From Tubiluchus corallicola (Eukaryota; Priapulida; Priapulimorpha; Priapulimorphida; Tubiluchidae): DNA of 64,000 nucleotides. A program made the position numbers and the translations under genes. Every line of letters begins with the position of its first letter. Within the stretch, counting starts at the first letter, position 1. The stretch covers positions 496,001-560,000 of the forward strand of contig JAQGDQ010000080.1 of the NCBI GenBank assembly GCA_030141605.1. Direction: 5' to 3'. Shown piece after piece: positions 1 to 26,700 of this stretch. The notes below the pieces were generated by a model that was not told where the DNA came from, searched no databases, and worked only from the letters and a program-made list of their open reading frames with translations.

Positions 1-67
1 AATTAATGTACTAGAATTTAAATAGGCTCATTATAATAAGACAAGATTTTTAAAATTTTTAAATCAC

Positions 68-13963
<13,896 letters not shown>

Positions 13964-15479
13964 ACTGAAATGAACAAATATTTATTAAAAATACATCAAA
14001 AATTACATTAGCGTCCAGAATACAGCTGATGACCAGTTATGATACTGCTGCCATGTAAAATTTAATTATTTCACATAGATTAGATTCAAGAATACATATG
14101 AATAAAACCAAAAGTGGATGAAAAGCCAGAAATAAATAGCTTCTACAACTTTTCTGAGAAATCCTTGCCAAGCAATGAAATTTGCATAGAGCATAGCCAT
14201 TAACTGAGTTCACATAAAACAGTTGTATCTTTGCTTTATTTCAATGGATATTTTGATTTATTTATAGTAAACAACATGACAAACTTAAAGAATCTGTATT
14301 ATAATTGCTTGCAGTGTTTTAGTGCATTAAAGCACATGAAAAAAGCTAAAAAAAAGGTTAAGGTGCTATGCTCCTTAATGCATCTATAAATTTCATTAGA
14401 CTCTGATTTGATGTTAATCGTCTTTCTTCAGTTACCTGAATGGTGATTCATTTGTACAACTACTACTTCTAGCAACTAGAAGCTAGAACAGCAATACTGA
14501 TTTTTAATTCTAGGGACATTAATAAATTAGGTTATACAAAAATTTTCTTATCATGTTGTTGAAGTTAATCAATAAAATAGGATAACTTGTTTTTCTATTT
14601 ACACTTCTTACATTCAAAGTGACATCACCTGTTTCCATAAGCTGTGCAAAAGACACCTTTCATGTTTACTGTCTTATCTTTCAAAAAAGAAAACGGAAGA
14701 TCATCAGAACACAAACCCAGTCATGACATTAAAAAAAACTGCAACACAAATCATTTAACTAAGTATCAAATTGTGTTTTTTCTTCAAAATTTGCTTCTAT
14801 TGAGGTATTTACTTGTTGTTAGCTAATGAATCATTGAAATTTCTGTATTTCTTCCATAAAATTAATTTTTTAATTGCATTTGTAAATCACAGATTAACCT
14901 CAAAGAAATAAAATTAAAATTGAGAACATAAATCTGCTGAATTTTTGTGTTTCATTTTCAATGTCAGGTCAAAATGAAGCACTAGTGATGTCTGGTTAAT
15001 CAATAAAAACTTGTAATTCAGTTTTTTACCTTGACGATTAATCTATCGAGCATTTTTTGTTCAATTTTAAGTCAATTAACCGACTATGATAATTAACTGA
15101 CTGAAGTTATATCCTCCCAACTCAATATTCTAAATTTTTTTTGCACTTTAGTCTGCTGTGTAGCCTGTGATTGATTGCTGATTTCAGTCTGTTGCTGCAT
15201 TTTGCAAGCATGCATTATAATATGACGCCGAAAGTCAATCTCTAATTACTACGCTACATTTATGCCTATGCAAAAGCGAATGCTCCAGTGAAGTGCCATA
15301 TTTATTGAAGTGCAGTAATACATTACATTACCTTTTTACTGTTCAAGTTTAAATAGATAAGCAAATTAATGTACAACTACTTGCTGTAAACCTGTAAATG
15401 TTTTCCGAATCCAAGATGTTGAGACCTAGCGGAATTGATTGAAATAAAAGAACAACCTTTTAATTTTCATTTTAGTATT
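13964..15479. other. Intergenic, no gene seen
   Basis: AT-rich sequence upstream of the DDX42 start codon. It must hold that gene's promoter, but no TATA box or convincing coding exon was found. Confidence 0.6.
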
Positions 15480-16810
15480 ACAAAAATAGCAATTCTCATT
15501 ATCAAAGTTCTATGACCACTCATCAGTGTCACAGTTTTCATTGCTTTCATCCATAAGGCCTGGTAATTGTAATTTTTTTTCATAAAAATACTGCTTTGGA
15601 AAGTGATTTTGGAGAAATTCTATGTGTTCTACAACCTGAACAGTTACCAAGCAACAATGGAAACTTGTTCTGATTCAACTGATGTAATATTTGCACATGA
15701 AATCTCTCATCAGACAGTCTATATAGATGAAAGAAGTTCTTGCAGTTTACTCTCTACCATGTAAGGGGTTCACAGTGTGTGTTTCTCGCTGTGATTCGAA
15801 GCACTACAACTCCACCCTGATAGCAATTAGACAAGGTATTTTTTTTACTTGTTCTACCTCATTAGCATTTGTTGCAGTTGCTCCATCATTTTTGTTCTTT
15901 TCTTTTTTTTGACTTTATCTGAAAAAGTTTCACAGTAGCTTTTCCTTTTTTGGACTGCTTCTAGCTTCAACAGTTTCACAACTGGCTTCTTCTACATCCA
16001 TTTTTATCTCTGTATGAAATTTTTAGAAATTATTTTTTCTTCACGTACAAAAGCAATTCTAAATCACGGATCTAAGAAAGTTCCTCTGTTTAACAAAACA
16101 AGTGGTTTCAGCATTGCATCTATATCATCGTTGTTGTCATCATCACTGTACCTCAAACTGCAGTGCATTGCCAACTGGTTCAGAAATAGCTTCATCAGTG
16201 ACCAAATTGTGACACGGCAAACTCAGTTTCTCCTGTCCATCAGTTTAAAGTTTTTCCTGGGATGAGCAACTGAAAGAACCAACTAAGGTCTTTAATCTTC
16301 TCTGAGCCCTTTCTGTTTTTGTATCTGCATTCCTGGTTTAAAAGTTAAGTCAAGGCAGTATGAAAGCACGGAATCCAGGCCACTTTCGTTAACTGTTTCA
16401 CAGTTTTAACTACATCACTGCAATGGTCAGCAGTGCAGCAAACAACATTAAGCTTCCAACTTGACAGCATAGTTTCACAAGCAGCCTTTACCTTCTCAGC
16501 TGTATGATTAGCAGGCATCACACTCTAGTCTAAATACCACGATTCAATATCCAATTCCGCATTTACAAAATGTAGCTCTAGTCATGGCTGAATATGAGCT
16601 GCAACTTTCCCACAGATCAAATGTGAGTAGGCACTGTTTGCTCTGCACCTTGTTTGCAGTTTCATTATACAGTTTAGATTATGCATTCATAAGAATGCAG
16701 ATCAATCAGGTATGCTTACTGAGTCCAAAATTCCTTTTCACCTTGAGTAAGATGGCAGGCACTAGAATGTCTACAACAGTGTCTACTAATGATGGTAGGA
16801 AACATTCATG
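15480..16810 (-). mobile_element. Decayed hAT-superfamily (ZBED-like) transposase
   Basis: Broken minus-strand frames read LYNETANKVQSKQCLLTFDLWES (TTDLWTS motif), HTAEKVKAACETMLSSW then KLNVVCCTADHCSDVVKTVK (the CCTTDNASNVVKA region), and further on LKPLVLLNRGTFLDP (LDPRFK region). These motifs in this order are typical of hAT transposases. Several stops and frameshifts; inverted repeats and target duplication not identified. Confidence 0.75.
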
Positions 16811-16819
16811 AAGTAGTAA

Positions 16820-17450
16820 TTTTATAACTTTAAGACTGTTAGATCTTGCAACAGCTTAAAAGTTTAAACCTGTACTCAAAATTTTAGATACAACTATCTT
16901 TCTATGCTATTTACTATTTCTAAGCTGACTCAAAGCGAAAAAGGTTAATTTTACAGTAATGGCTATCAGACTTTTGTTTCAAAAGTTCCGATTAAATGGA
17001 ATACGCTTAATCATATGGACAACTCCAGTTGTACATTTATAATCGTTCCTCTACCGGGTAGATTGCAGTTCAAATGGTTCTTTTTAAAGCACTCTCAATA
17101 ATTAATGTTAATGAAATGCCACCCAGCTTTGATGGTCACCTACCTTTAGCAACTACAACACAACAAATAGTTTACTCTTAGAGAAAAAACGATTTTTGAG
17201 ATCATACGTCATACTCACTGTCTATAATTGACAGATATAAGTCGGTAAAGTCTGGCAAAAATAACCTCTAAAATCCGCGGTTTTTACACTTGAAAGTATA
17301 TTTTTAAGTTTTTTTCTGAAAACAAAAAAGTGGATAAAGAAATGAACTAATAATGTAATAAAAGCTCAATGTATTGGAAATTCACGGTGATTCACAAATT
17401 CCACAAGCAGCAACACTAGAAATCTTAGAAATTCAAAACCACAACTTGAC
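16820..17450. other. No gene seen
   Basis: AT-rich spacer between the hAT and LINE remnants. It may be further decayed LINE sequence, but no motif is readable. Confidence 0.4.
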
Positions 17451-18958
17451 CAAAGGACAATTATAAATGAACAAAAAACTCGCCTTTAACATTAAGAAGA
17501 CTAAATATATGGTGATTAAAATGTCTAAAAGCCAAAGAACAAGATGAAGTAATAAATGTAGCACTAAGAAATGGACTAGTACAGCAAAATAAAGAGCATA
17601 AATATTTAGGTGACTGGATAAGTGAAAAGAACAATTGCAGTACCATGTTATATGAAAGAAAAAACAAAATGAAATTTATGGTAAGGGAAATCAATAATTT
17701 TGGCAATCAAGTCTAAGGTGGGTACTATGGCTATTAAATGTAAATTACAAATGTTTGAAACAATGGTTTACTTTCAAATAGTGAAACATGGACCAATATC
17801 AGTGTTAGTGAATGGAAACTATTGAGGAAATTCAGTATAAAGCACTAAGCAAACTATTAAAATTAAAAAGGAATACACCATATTGGGAATACTAGTTGAT
17901 TGAAACGAATATATGGCCATTGAAACAAACAGTTTTGTACAACAATTTAATGTTTTTAGAGAGTTTGCTAAAATCAGACAATGACAGATTAGCAAAGCAA
18001 ATAATACTAGAAGAAAAACAAACATAATACAGTAACTGCTGGCAAGCAGAAACCAAAGAAATCGTTAAAAATTGTCGTCAAAAAAGAACACCTAACAGAA
18101 AATTTGTTACAAATAATTGAATCACAACAGAAAAAGAAAGTTAAACTTATACATAGCGAGAATATAGAAAAGGAATTTGAACAGAGAAAAAGCCTATGTC
18201 AGAACTAAAAGTTTTTTCAGAAAAAATCCTACGTGTTAGCTGGCAATGAAATTGAAGTGAGAGATTTATGCACATTAGATTAAACATGATAGTTGTTAAA
18301 GGAAAGTACGTAGTAACAAAAGTAACCTCGATTGCTGTATATGTTATAAGAAAAAAGACTTTACAGAACATGTGATGGAATGTAAGGAGGTAAAGAACTT
18401 AAAGGTGTGGCAAGTGGATGCCAACGACATATCAAGATTGACTAGGCAAACTGTGCAATAGGTGTATCAAACTATTGAAAGGCTACTCAACTACAGAAAG
18501 TAAATTCAGTAAATTTATACATTTCAACAAGTGTTAAATATTGTGAAGTGATTAATTGGGAAAGTGATTCAGTGTATTGTATCTTGCATTTAAATTATTT
18601 GAGTGCTGCTATTTAGTAGAGGGGATACTGCGGAGGCACGGAAGAGATAGAGCCACAGAAATACCGAAATTGGCGCAGTTAGTGTCGCCCTAGTGGCAAA
18701 GCATGAAAGACTGTTCATGCACTGATGTGGGAGCAGTAGACAGCTGAAACTGTCACCAGTCTATTTTTAAAATTACCCGAGAATGAGCCAGGTAATTAAG
18801 TCAAACTATTTAATTATAATACTGTTCGATAATAAATTAAATATTATTTTTGTACACTAAGTAACAACTTTACAAGGCCCAAGTGGGTGTAATCCTACAT
18901 TCGTCTATGGTAATTTGCACAACTGTAATTTTTTTAAATATTATTTTGAAGTAGAATA
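17451..18958 (+). mobile_element. Decayed non-LTR retrotransposon (LINE), 3' part of ORF2
   Basis: Plus-strand frames read KLAFNIKKTKYMVIK, then EHKYLGDWISEKNN (the xKYLGxxI motif), EIQYKALSKLLKLKRNTPYW, LIETNIWPLKQTVLYNNLM and LLKSDNDRLAKQIILEE, then a C-terminal part with EHVMEC. This order matches the region after the reverse transcriptase in several LINE clades (family knowledge). At least one stop and several frameshifts. The non-coding tail ends in GAATAAAGTG directly next to the TCTG array. Confidence 0.8.
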
Positions 18959-18960
18959 AA

Positions 18961-19224
<264 letters not shown>

Positions 19225-20996
19225 CTATTTATTTGTTTCTTTAGTATGTGCATGCATCCATTTATTAGATTACATGTCCAGTATCCATCTGCCTGCCTAC
19301 ACTTGCGTCTACTTGTTTGATAGTTCGTTTGCTTACTTTTTCGCTTGTTTATTTATTCGTTTATAATCTATTCCTTTACTCATTGATTCTTTCAGAATGT
19401 CACTTCGTTTTGAGCATAATCGATTGTGCTGCCCGCTGATAAGAGCACAAAGTTTCGCGCAGTAATGACTTGCAGTATTGTTAAGAACTAATAAAAGGGA
19501 AGTTCGTCAGTATTAAAAGAACGGCAAGATCCGAACTTAGCGCAATCTAGTCTGGTGTAGAAATAACTTATAATGGATGTTTTACAAACGTAAATTAACA
19601 AATCTAAAGTAACAGAATTTGCGTCTTTTATAACATGATGCAAACAGAACTCTAAAACTACAAACAACTAGAACAAGTAGCACCAGCAAGATTAAATGAA
19701 CTCAGAGAGGTTGCCAGACTCTTATTTATTGGAACTGGGTCCCAGCGACATCTGGGTGGATGGCAGCAGAACTCGCCATGTGTGACTTGGAAAACACGAG
19801 CTCAGCAAATACCGAATGTATCGTGATATGTTCGAGAGTGAAATACATGCCAGACCCGGATAGGTACTTCAATACCATGATAGCATGTTAATAAGACAGG
19901 TCAGTTAGAAATTAGAAAACTTTTTGATAACGGTATTTTTTACCTTTAATTTTGTGTGTGGCTTGTTGTCATTTAGCGGACCCGAAAGGCAAAATATTGT
20001 TGTTTTTTCAGCAGGCATTAGGTTATTCATTTGAGAGACGATATAACTAGATCACGAAACGATTTACAAAGTGTCTAGCAAAGCCCACACCTGGCAGACA
20101 TTTTGCTGTTCCCTACATCACATTTTTATAAAGTTTTACGGATATGGCTTAAAGCAAAACTATGGAGTTCCTCACCCGAATGAACCATTGACAAACCAAT
20201 TGCGATTTTAATGCGTCACCCATTACAGTTTGTAGTATTGGTTAGTACGTCTTTCTGGCATTAGGAATTTTTCTTCATTTAAAATCTTTGTTTCTAGACT
20301 GAAGCCTGCCTGATGAATCTCAGATTTTCCTTAGTCATTGTTACTCTAATGCTGTCGTCTTATCCTATATAGTTTCAGGCAGTATTGATAGGCTTCTTTT
20401 CAAGCGAAATGATTTTTCATTAAGTTCCCTTTGACAAGTAAGCAATTAATTATGTTTGTATAGAACTCGAAGCTTACAAACGTTTAGACGAAGACACGCT
20501 CATAAACCTGTGTTCTTGAAAAATATAATGTATACAGGACTTTGACTGGACCTAATATTAGATCAATTAATCTACAAAAGAGCATTATTAAGCACAAGGT
20601 ATTCAGCAAATGTTACTTATGTTACATAATCATCTACTCATCGTAAAAAAGTTTAACCTAATAACTTTGTAAATGCTTGTGGAAGATAAGAGAATTTTGG
20701 CTCTTTGTGAAAAACAGCGACTGTTGAATCGAATAGGATAACTGTAAGAAATTCGATGGTATCTATACGGTCTGTTCCAATTTACAATACTGGAGCCGTG
20801 AGAAGTGATGTGTAATATTTTTCCTTTTACATATATACGTTAATACATAATTACTACTATGTTCTGTTATTAGGCTGCAGCACATCTTAACCAACACTTC
20901 CCATTACATTAGTAACTTTAGCGTATCTGAGATTAAAATACATCTAAGTAGTACAAAAATAATTAAAAACTTTCTTTTATATATTTCTTGTATATT

Positions 20997-21046
<50 letters not shown>

Positions 21047-21784
21047 ATATATATATATTGATTACTTAAACTAGCTGTACTGTAGAGTGTAGACTGACAA
21101 ATGTTCAAACTGCCCACTACTTATCGATTGTTTGGCTGAATTTTTTTTAATGCCAAATTCAAACGTCTATGTGTTACATTGCATTCATATTCTCAGCATA
21201 TCTGGAATTGCTATCGCCTGGATGGAGCGTGCTTTTTCTAAAGCTACAAATGCATAAAATAACCACCCACACATAACCAATCAAATCTTACAATGTGTAG
21301 CTCATAAAAATCCCAAATGATTAAGAATTGGAACAGTTAATAAAAAACTCACATAAAGAAATCAGAAAAAAATATTGAGGTTGACAAATTAGTGTGTTAC
21401 GTTACGCTTCAATTAAAAAATATACTGGAGTGTTTTTCTCGTGTTTTAATAATTCTCTATTAAACACCATATTTTCTCTTATTTCTTTGGTGTTTGACTA
21501 TACTACACTACATCATAACACGACACCGCAACATCAAGCGCATGATCCGTACTTAACTACTAAACCTCTTTTGTAAGGTTTGATCGCTGCCAGTTACTAC
21601 GTTTGCGCATGTTTGTCTAGTATTTAATCAAATTAGCCTACGCAGGTATTCATTAATAAAATCTACTTCGAAAAATCGTTTAAGCCCTTCGACTTCAGTT
21701 TGAGGATTTTTGCAGCTTATTCAAATTAATACAAACGGAGGCTATATTTCAATGCAAAGTTATGAAAGCTTAGTTTTTTCATAA
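19225..21784. other. Intergenic, no gene seen; (AT)n at 20999-21059
   Basis: No convincing exon. An AT dinucleotide run, palindromic and ending TATATTGAT, sits at 20999-21059. At about 21195-21260 a short plus-strand stretch (MERAFSKA) hints at the C-terminus of a hAT transposase, too short to call. The promoter of the neuropeptide gene should lie in the last few hundred bases, but no TATA box is clear. Confidence 0.5.
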
Positions 21785-22789
21785 ATGTTTAAGTGCAATA
21801 AGTGCAAAATGAAACCAAGTTTAAAGAATGTTTTACTTTTTGCATTGGCTGTCTTCTGCATGGCATTAATTACCAAGTCAAGCTCAGCGTATCACATGGG
21901 CTTTTACAGCAAACGAGATAAACTACCGAGGTATGTGCGCAGATTTTTAGTTAGTTATCCATCAATGTTTTGCAATTTTATGTTTAAATTTAAAAAGCGT
22001 TAGTTTATCGAATTTTCACGTAAATAAATCGTTTTAATGGCGTTTGTGGTAATTTTCGAAGATTACGCTTGTTTAATTAATATTTTATAATTATATCAGC
22101 CTAACTGTACTATTCTAAAACACTCTGTTTTAGATTATTACGATTCGCTCTATAAACCGAAATAATTCTACTGATTCTTTACTATTTTTCGTATGACTCA
22201 TCAGTTCACTTTTGAACAGGTCGTATAATCGTGAAATGCATATAATATAATATTGTATTCATATAATACAACAGCAAAAATAGGTATAAACACTTTCAAA
22301 TTAAAAAAATGACAACTTACATTAATAGACTGTGTAAAATATTCGTCAGGACGAATTTTCGTTGTCAAAACAAAACACATACTGAAATAATCTGTATTAT
22401 GCGGACTCTGATTTTTTTCAGTTTTCCATATGAAATTTATGACAAAAAGTCTATCAGTGGTCCAGTGCAAAGACGAATATACAACTTGCAGTAAGTAATA
22501 ATTTACTAACTATCATTTTCATTGTTGGATTTTTTTTATTTCCTAATGCTTCATCAGATCGAATATTAATGCATTTTGCAAAGTTACAAATAAGCAGCTA
22601 TGTACAGACTTGTTTCCAAAGAATGCCAATATTTCGTACAAAAGAAATGACATGCTGATTCTGTTTTGTTTCAGCAAAAGAGTTTGTGCTATTAATGGAG
22701 GCATGTCTCTATTATGTGAGTTGATGGAAGGCGGTAATAGAAGGCACAACATGGCTGGTGCTATTAGTAGTGCAGGACCTGGTAAATAG
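21785..22789 (+). CDS. Calcitonin-type (CT/DH31-related) neuropeptide precursor
   Basis: Three exons (21785-21930, 22422-22490, 22675-22789) join in phase with GT-AG borders into 109 residues. A second Met at codon 9 (MKPSLKN) has a better start context and may be the true start. Hydrophobic residues 9-35 look like a signal peptide ending near SSSA. A spacer with dibasic sites (SKR, DKK, QRR) follows. The last exon begins with KR, then VCAINGGMSLLC, then ELMEGGNRRHNMAGAISS, and ends AGPGK-stop. Cleavage at KR73-74 and amidation on Gly108 would give a 33-residue peptide ending in Pro-amide with a Cys76-Cys86 ring. The ring pattern C-x-I-N-x-G-x-S-x-x-C and the amidated GP end are those of protostome calcitonin-type peptides (family knowledge); the tail also resembles DH31. 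Such peptides are secreted and act on family B GPCRs. The internal NRR might be a further cleavage site. Family assignment is from memory, without a search. Confidence 0.85.
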
Positions 22790-23738
22790 CTTTGAAAGAC
22801 TGCTTTTTTTATAATTATTAAGACCATGTAATTGTACGCAGATGAAAATTTATGTAAATTTTTAAGTCAAAATAAAAAAAGCAAACACATCACGCAACTT
22901 TTCGTACAAAATGATTGTGATTTATTATTTTTTCTCGTTATTAGCTTTATTATTACTACATTAAACATTTATAGTTAGTTTAAATATTATTAAACACGAA
23001 TAAATAGTATCACAGAACAAAAGAATAAACAAGTTGAGCACAGAGCCGGTTACCGGCTGTAAGTACCTTTGCTATATATGCAAATAATGATTATAACAAA
23101 TAACTGACAACTATTCACTATTTATACATTCATAAAAATTGGTCATTACTTAATTTGATCAATACCCGATTTAGTCAAGTAATTAGAAAGGTAATATTAA
23201 AATAAGTGCGCAGTCTAATAAATAAATTACTAACAGGACACGGCAGAAACTGCTTGGAAACGAAAACTCGCTGTTACCGAGTGACCATACAGTGGACAGC
23301 GCGACAACAGCAGGTGGCAAACTTTAAGGGAACATTATGTAACGGCTAGATGGAAATCATCAAAAACGACTGCATAAAATATTATCAGCATTTTAATCTG
23401 AAAAATTACAACTCTCAGTGGCGCTCAAAAGACTGAAATACATTACACAGCAGGTATAGAAAGAAATTTTCATTAAATAATGATGATAAACTGGTAAAAA
23501 TTGGTAATGTTTACATGCCAACAACTCGTAACTACTATCCATGTTCACAGGTAACATTAAATTTTTATCTCATTTGTTTTAAACTTTAATGTTGAGATTC
23601 CAAGTGTAATATTATTTCTGCTCCTATAACGCAAAGTGCTGTAGTCCAACAGATTCAACAGATTCATGTACGTTATTCTGGTTTAGAAAAAAACTTTCTT
23701 AACTATTATCAATAAACGTACTCTGATCTAATCTTGAA
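22790..23738. other. Convergent 3' region of neuropeptide and chitin-deacetylase-like genes
   Basis: Holds the two 3' UTRs. Apart from the AATAAA at 22871 no feature was found; a minus-strand AATAAA (TTTATT on plus at 22921) could serve the convergent gene. Confidence 0.4.
22871..22876 (+). terminator. Poly(A) signal AATAAA of the calcitonin-type gene
   Basis: Canonical AATAAA about 80 bases after the stop codon at 22787-22789. It is the first such hexamer downstream on the plus strand. Confidence 0.5.
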
Positions 23739-26700
23739 TTAAAGGCCGACAGGATTTCCCGTATATGGATATCTATTAGGGCAGTACTGTGCGCAAGTAT
23801 GAAAAGTTCTGTCACCAGGATGAGATTCTGAATTAGGATGAAACGTAACATTATGGTATTCACAACGAAGTGGATGTTCGCACACTTTCTCAAAATCCCT
23901 AACGTCGTCACAGTTGAAGATATCGTAAAGGTCATGGCCAATAGGTGTGGGATTGCGTATCCAAGACAATGATTGACTTACAGTAACAAACCAGACATCA
24001 CCTTTTTTCTGAAGCTCGTCAATAAAATCTTGTAGTGCTTCAAGATTATAATGGCCTTCGTGAAACCAACGCGGACGGAGATGTAGAGGGAATGGGGCGC
24101 GGTTTGACTCATAATGCCTGTAAAAGTTGGTCCTCAATAATTGTAGTGCCTCTTCCTTATCTTCTGGAAAATGGCAACCATCAACATTGTTGCAGACAGT
24201 GCTATTAGTGTCTAAGTAGTCAACCATGGGTACTTCCCACATACTAGGGAATGAGGCAGTAGGACATGGTGGGACCACGCATTCTTGAGTAGATCTATAG
24301 TCGAGTGTATATGGCCAAAGCGGAGGATACATTTGCTGAGTTGGCCAGGAATTATCCCATAAAAATCCGTTGTTTTTCATCATGGCAAACTGCCTGTTGC
24401 CACCCATTTGGAGGTACGGTGCACGCATGCCTAAAACCCGTGAAGGAAGGACTTTACTAAAGAGCGCCATAGTTTGTCGTTGACCTGCCATTTCGCCTGT
24501 CCATGTTTGTTCAGATGCATCTCGCCAGTAAGTTGATGGCTGGCGATGACTAAAAAAGAAAAAGCAAGGCATAAAAGAGAAATGAGACATAACCAATTAT
24601 ATGGTGCCACATGCAAAAATCTTTCAGTGAGTTTGACATATTCTCCGCATGTCCAATATGTTGTCCACGGGAGGTTACAACCGTGCGAACCATGGAGGAG
24701 AGCGTATGAAGCATAATGGGGAGGTAATCAACAGCAAGTGTAAAAGTAATAATTATTACAACCTGCAAAATATGGAATATAAATTGGACGAGGTCTACCT
24801 TGGTTTTGACAAAATAATTGTAGGATGCAGTTTGGGCGTATAACTAGGTGCTTGGGACTATGTCTACTCTGCAGAAACAAAATTTACACTCAAAACTGTT
24901 GCGAAAAATGGGCAACAAAACTGGTATATAAACACTATGGCAAAATACTTTCAATTACAAAAACAAACAAAATTAATCTATCATCCAGTTTTGTTGCCCA
25001 TTTTTCGCAACAGTTTTGAGTGTGAATATTGTTTCTGCAGAGTAGACATTGTCCCAAGCACCTAGTTATACGCCCAAACGTTTGCCTCAGTGAATCCTAG
25101 TAAACGGATTATTATAGTTGACAGGCTTCACTCAATACTAATTTTCTTTAAGTTTGAATTTGTTTAAAATTTTCAATATATGAAAGAGCTGTCAAACAAA
25201 GTTTTGACAAGCATTAGTTTGTCGTGGCAACAAACGTTTCTATGAACTACAACTGAATAAATACCCAAAGTGATTTCCCGCTGACCCGTTATTAATTGAC
25301 CTGTAATAAATTCACGCAGCGGCAGTGCGTTACAATATTGAGCATTCATTAAGCTGGTTATTCCTTAATGAGCTCCCATCAATTTTAATTTCTGGTGTTG
25401 GATTCTGCATGACTGGTATTAAATTATAACGCAATTTTACATTACAAATTGGATTTCAATTTAACGAAATGTAAAACTCTACTTATTCCGAGCATCAATT
25501 ATCATTAATGTACGATTTAAAAATCTGGAAAGAGTAATTTGGCAAATTGTATACCAGCTTTAAGTCTCGGGTCCGAAATATCATTAATTTTGAATCTACA
25601 AATTTCTAAATCTCATTATGGTAACCATGCTAAAATTTTTGTGTATTGAAAACGTATTATGCATATAATGTTATGTTAATATTAATTATAAAATGTGGAC
25701 TACTATAACTAAAAAAATAACAAACTAAACCGCTTTCTACTGAGTAAAGTGATCATGATGTAAAAGACCAGTTATAATGCAGGTATATATACGCCATGTC
25801 TCTGAACGTCTCGTCTATAATAGTCTGAAATCAATGTATATTAAAAATTAAACCCGAAGAAAGTTCACATTGTTGACTTGCCTGAGAGAAAGTGTTGCAA
25901 TCTCGACTCCTTGTTTGTAAAGCATTTCTAAAATGACGTATTCCGTAAATTGATGAATATTGAAGAATGTCGCTCCAATCCTACAGCCATTTGGGTTTTT
26001 CCTAGGTGTTCGTCGCCTGTTTCGTCCTACCTTATTAAATATCTGCGAATCAAAAATCCAAACAACATTAAGATGAATCATTGTTAATAAATAATAATTA
26101 TTCTGCAAGCAGTTTCCAATTAGTATTTGTTGGCATGCTTTGATCTAGAATTACATATATTCTTGGAAATCGAAGTACTAACGAAATAAACTCATTTTTA
26201 AATAAATGTATTATACCCGTGCTTGTATAACTGTTTAGCTTTGTTATTGATCGCAATAATATCATGGTCTTTAAATCTATTTGTGATTCTCAGAATTACA
26301 GACACAGGCGTCATCAAGTAACTTAAGTTATTGATAATTCTGTATACATTACCTGAGAATACAGATGCTGATAATCTTCAATTCTTGCTGCGCCTTCGAA
26401 AGTCATCAGTACAAGCTGAGGAATTTCCGAGGGCAGCAGATCTCCAGGTATTTCTGTGCTTGAGCAATGACAATCGGGAAGGCGACAGGACCTTGGCTCA
26501 CAAGGAAGAGCTGAAACAGAAACAGTTAAACTAGGTAAATAGAAGATGCCAACTTGTTCCTTCTTTTCCCTGATGTCACAAAAAAGTTTATTTATCATTT
26601 AAATAAACTGAAAGAAAAAAATGCGAAAAAGTCGGGATTAAGTCTGAATCTGAGCTAAGAATCTTTAGAATACGTCAAACATCTTAATGCGCCTAACCAT

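Noticed and set aside
19700-19860. Lectin-like stretch (LELGPSDIWVDGSRTRHV)
   Set aside because: In-frame stop follows at once, no other lectin motifs and no splice sites that extend it.
21190-21270. Possible hAT C-terminal fragment (MERAFSKA)
   Set aside because: Match is only about eight residues and the rest does not align; kept as a note only.
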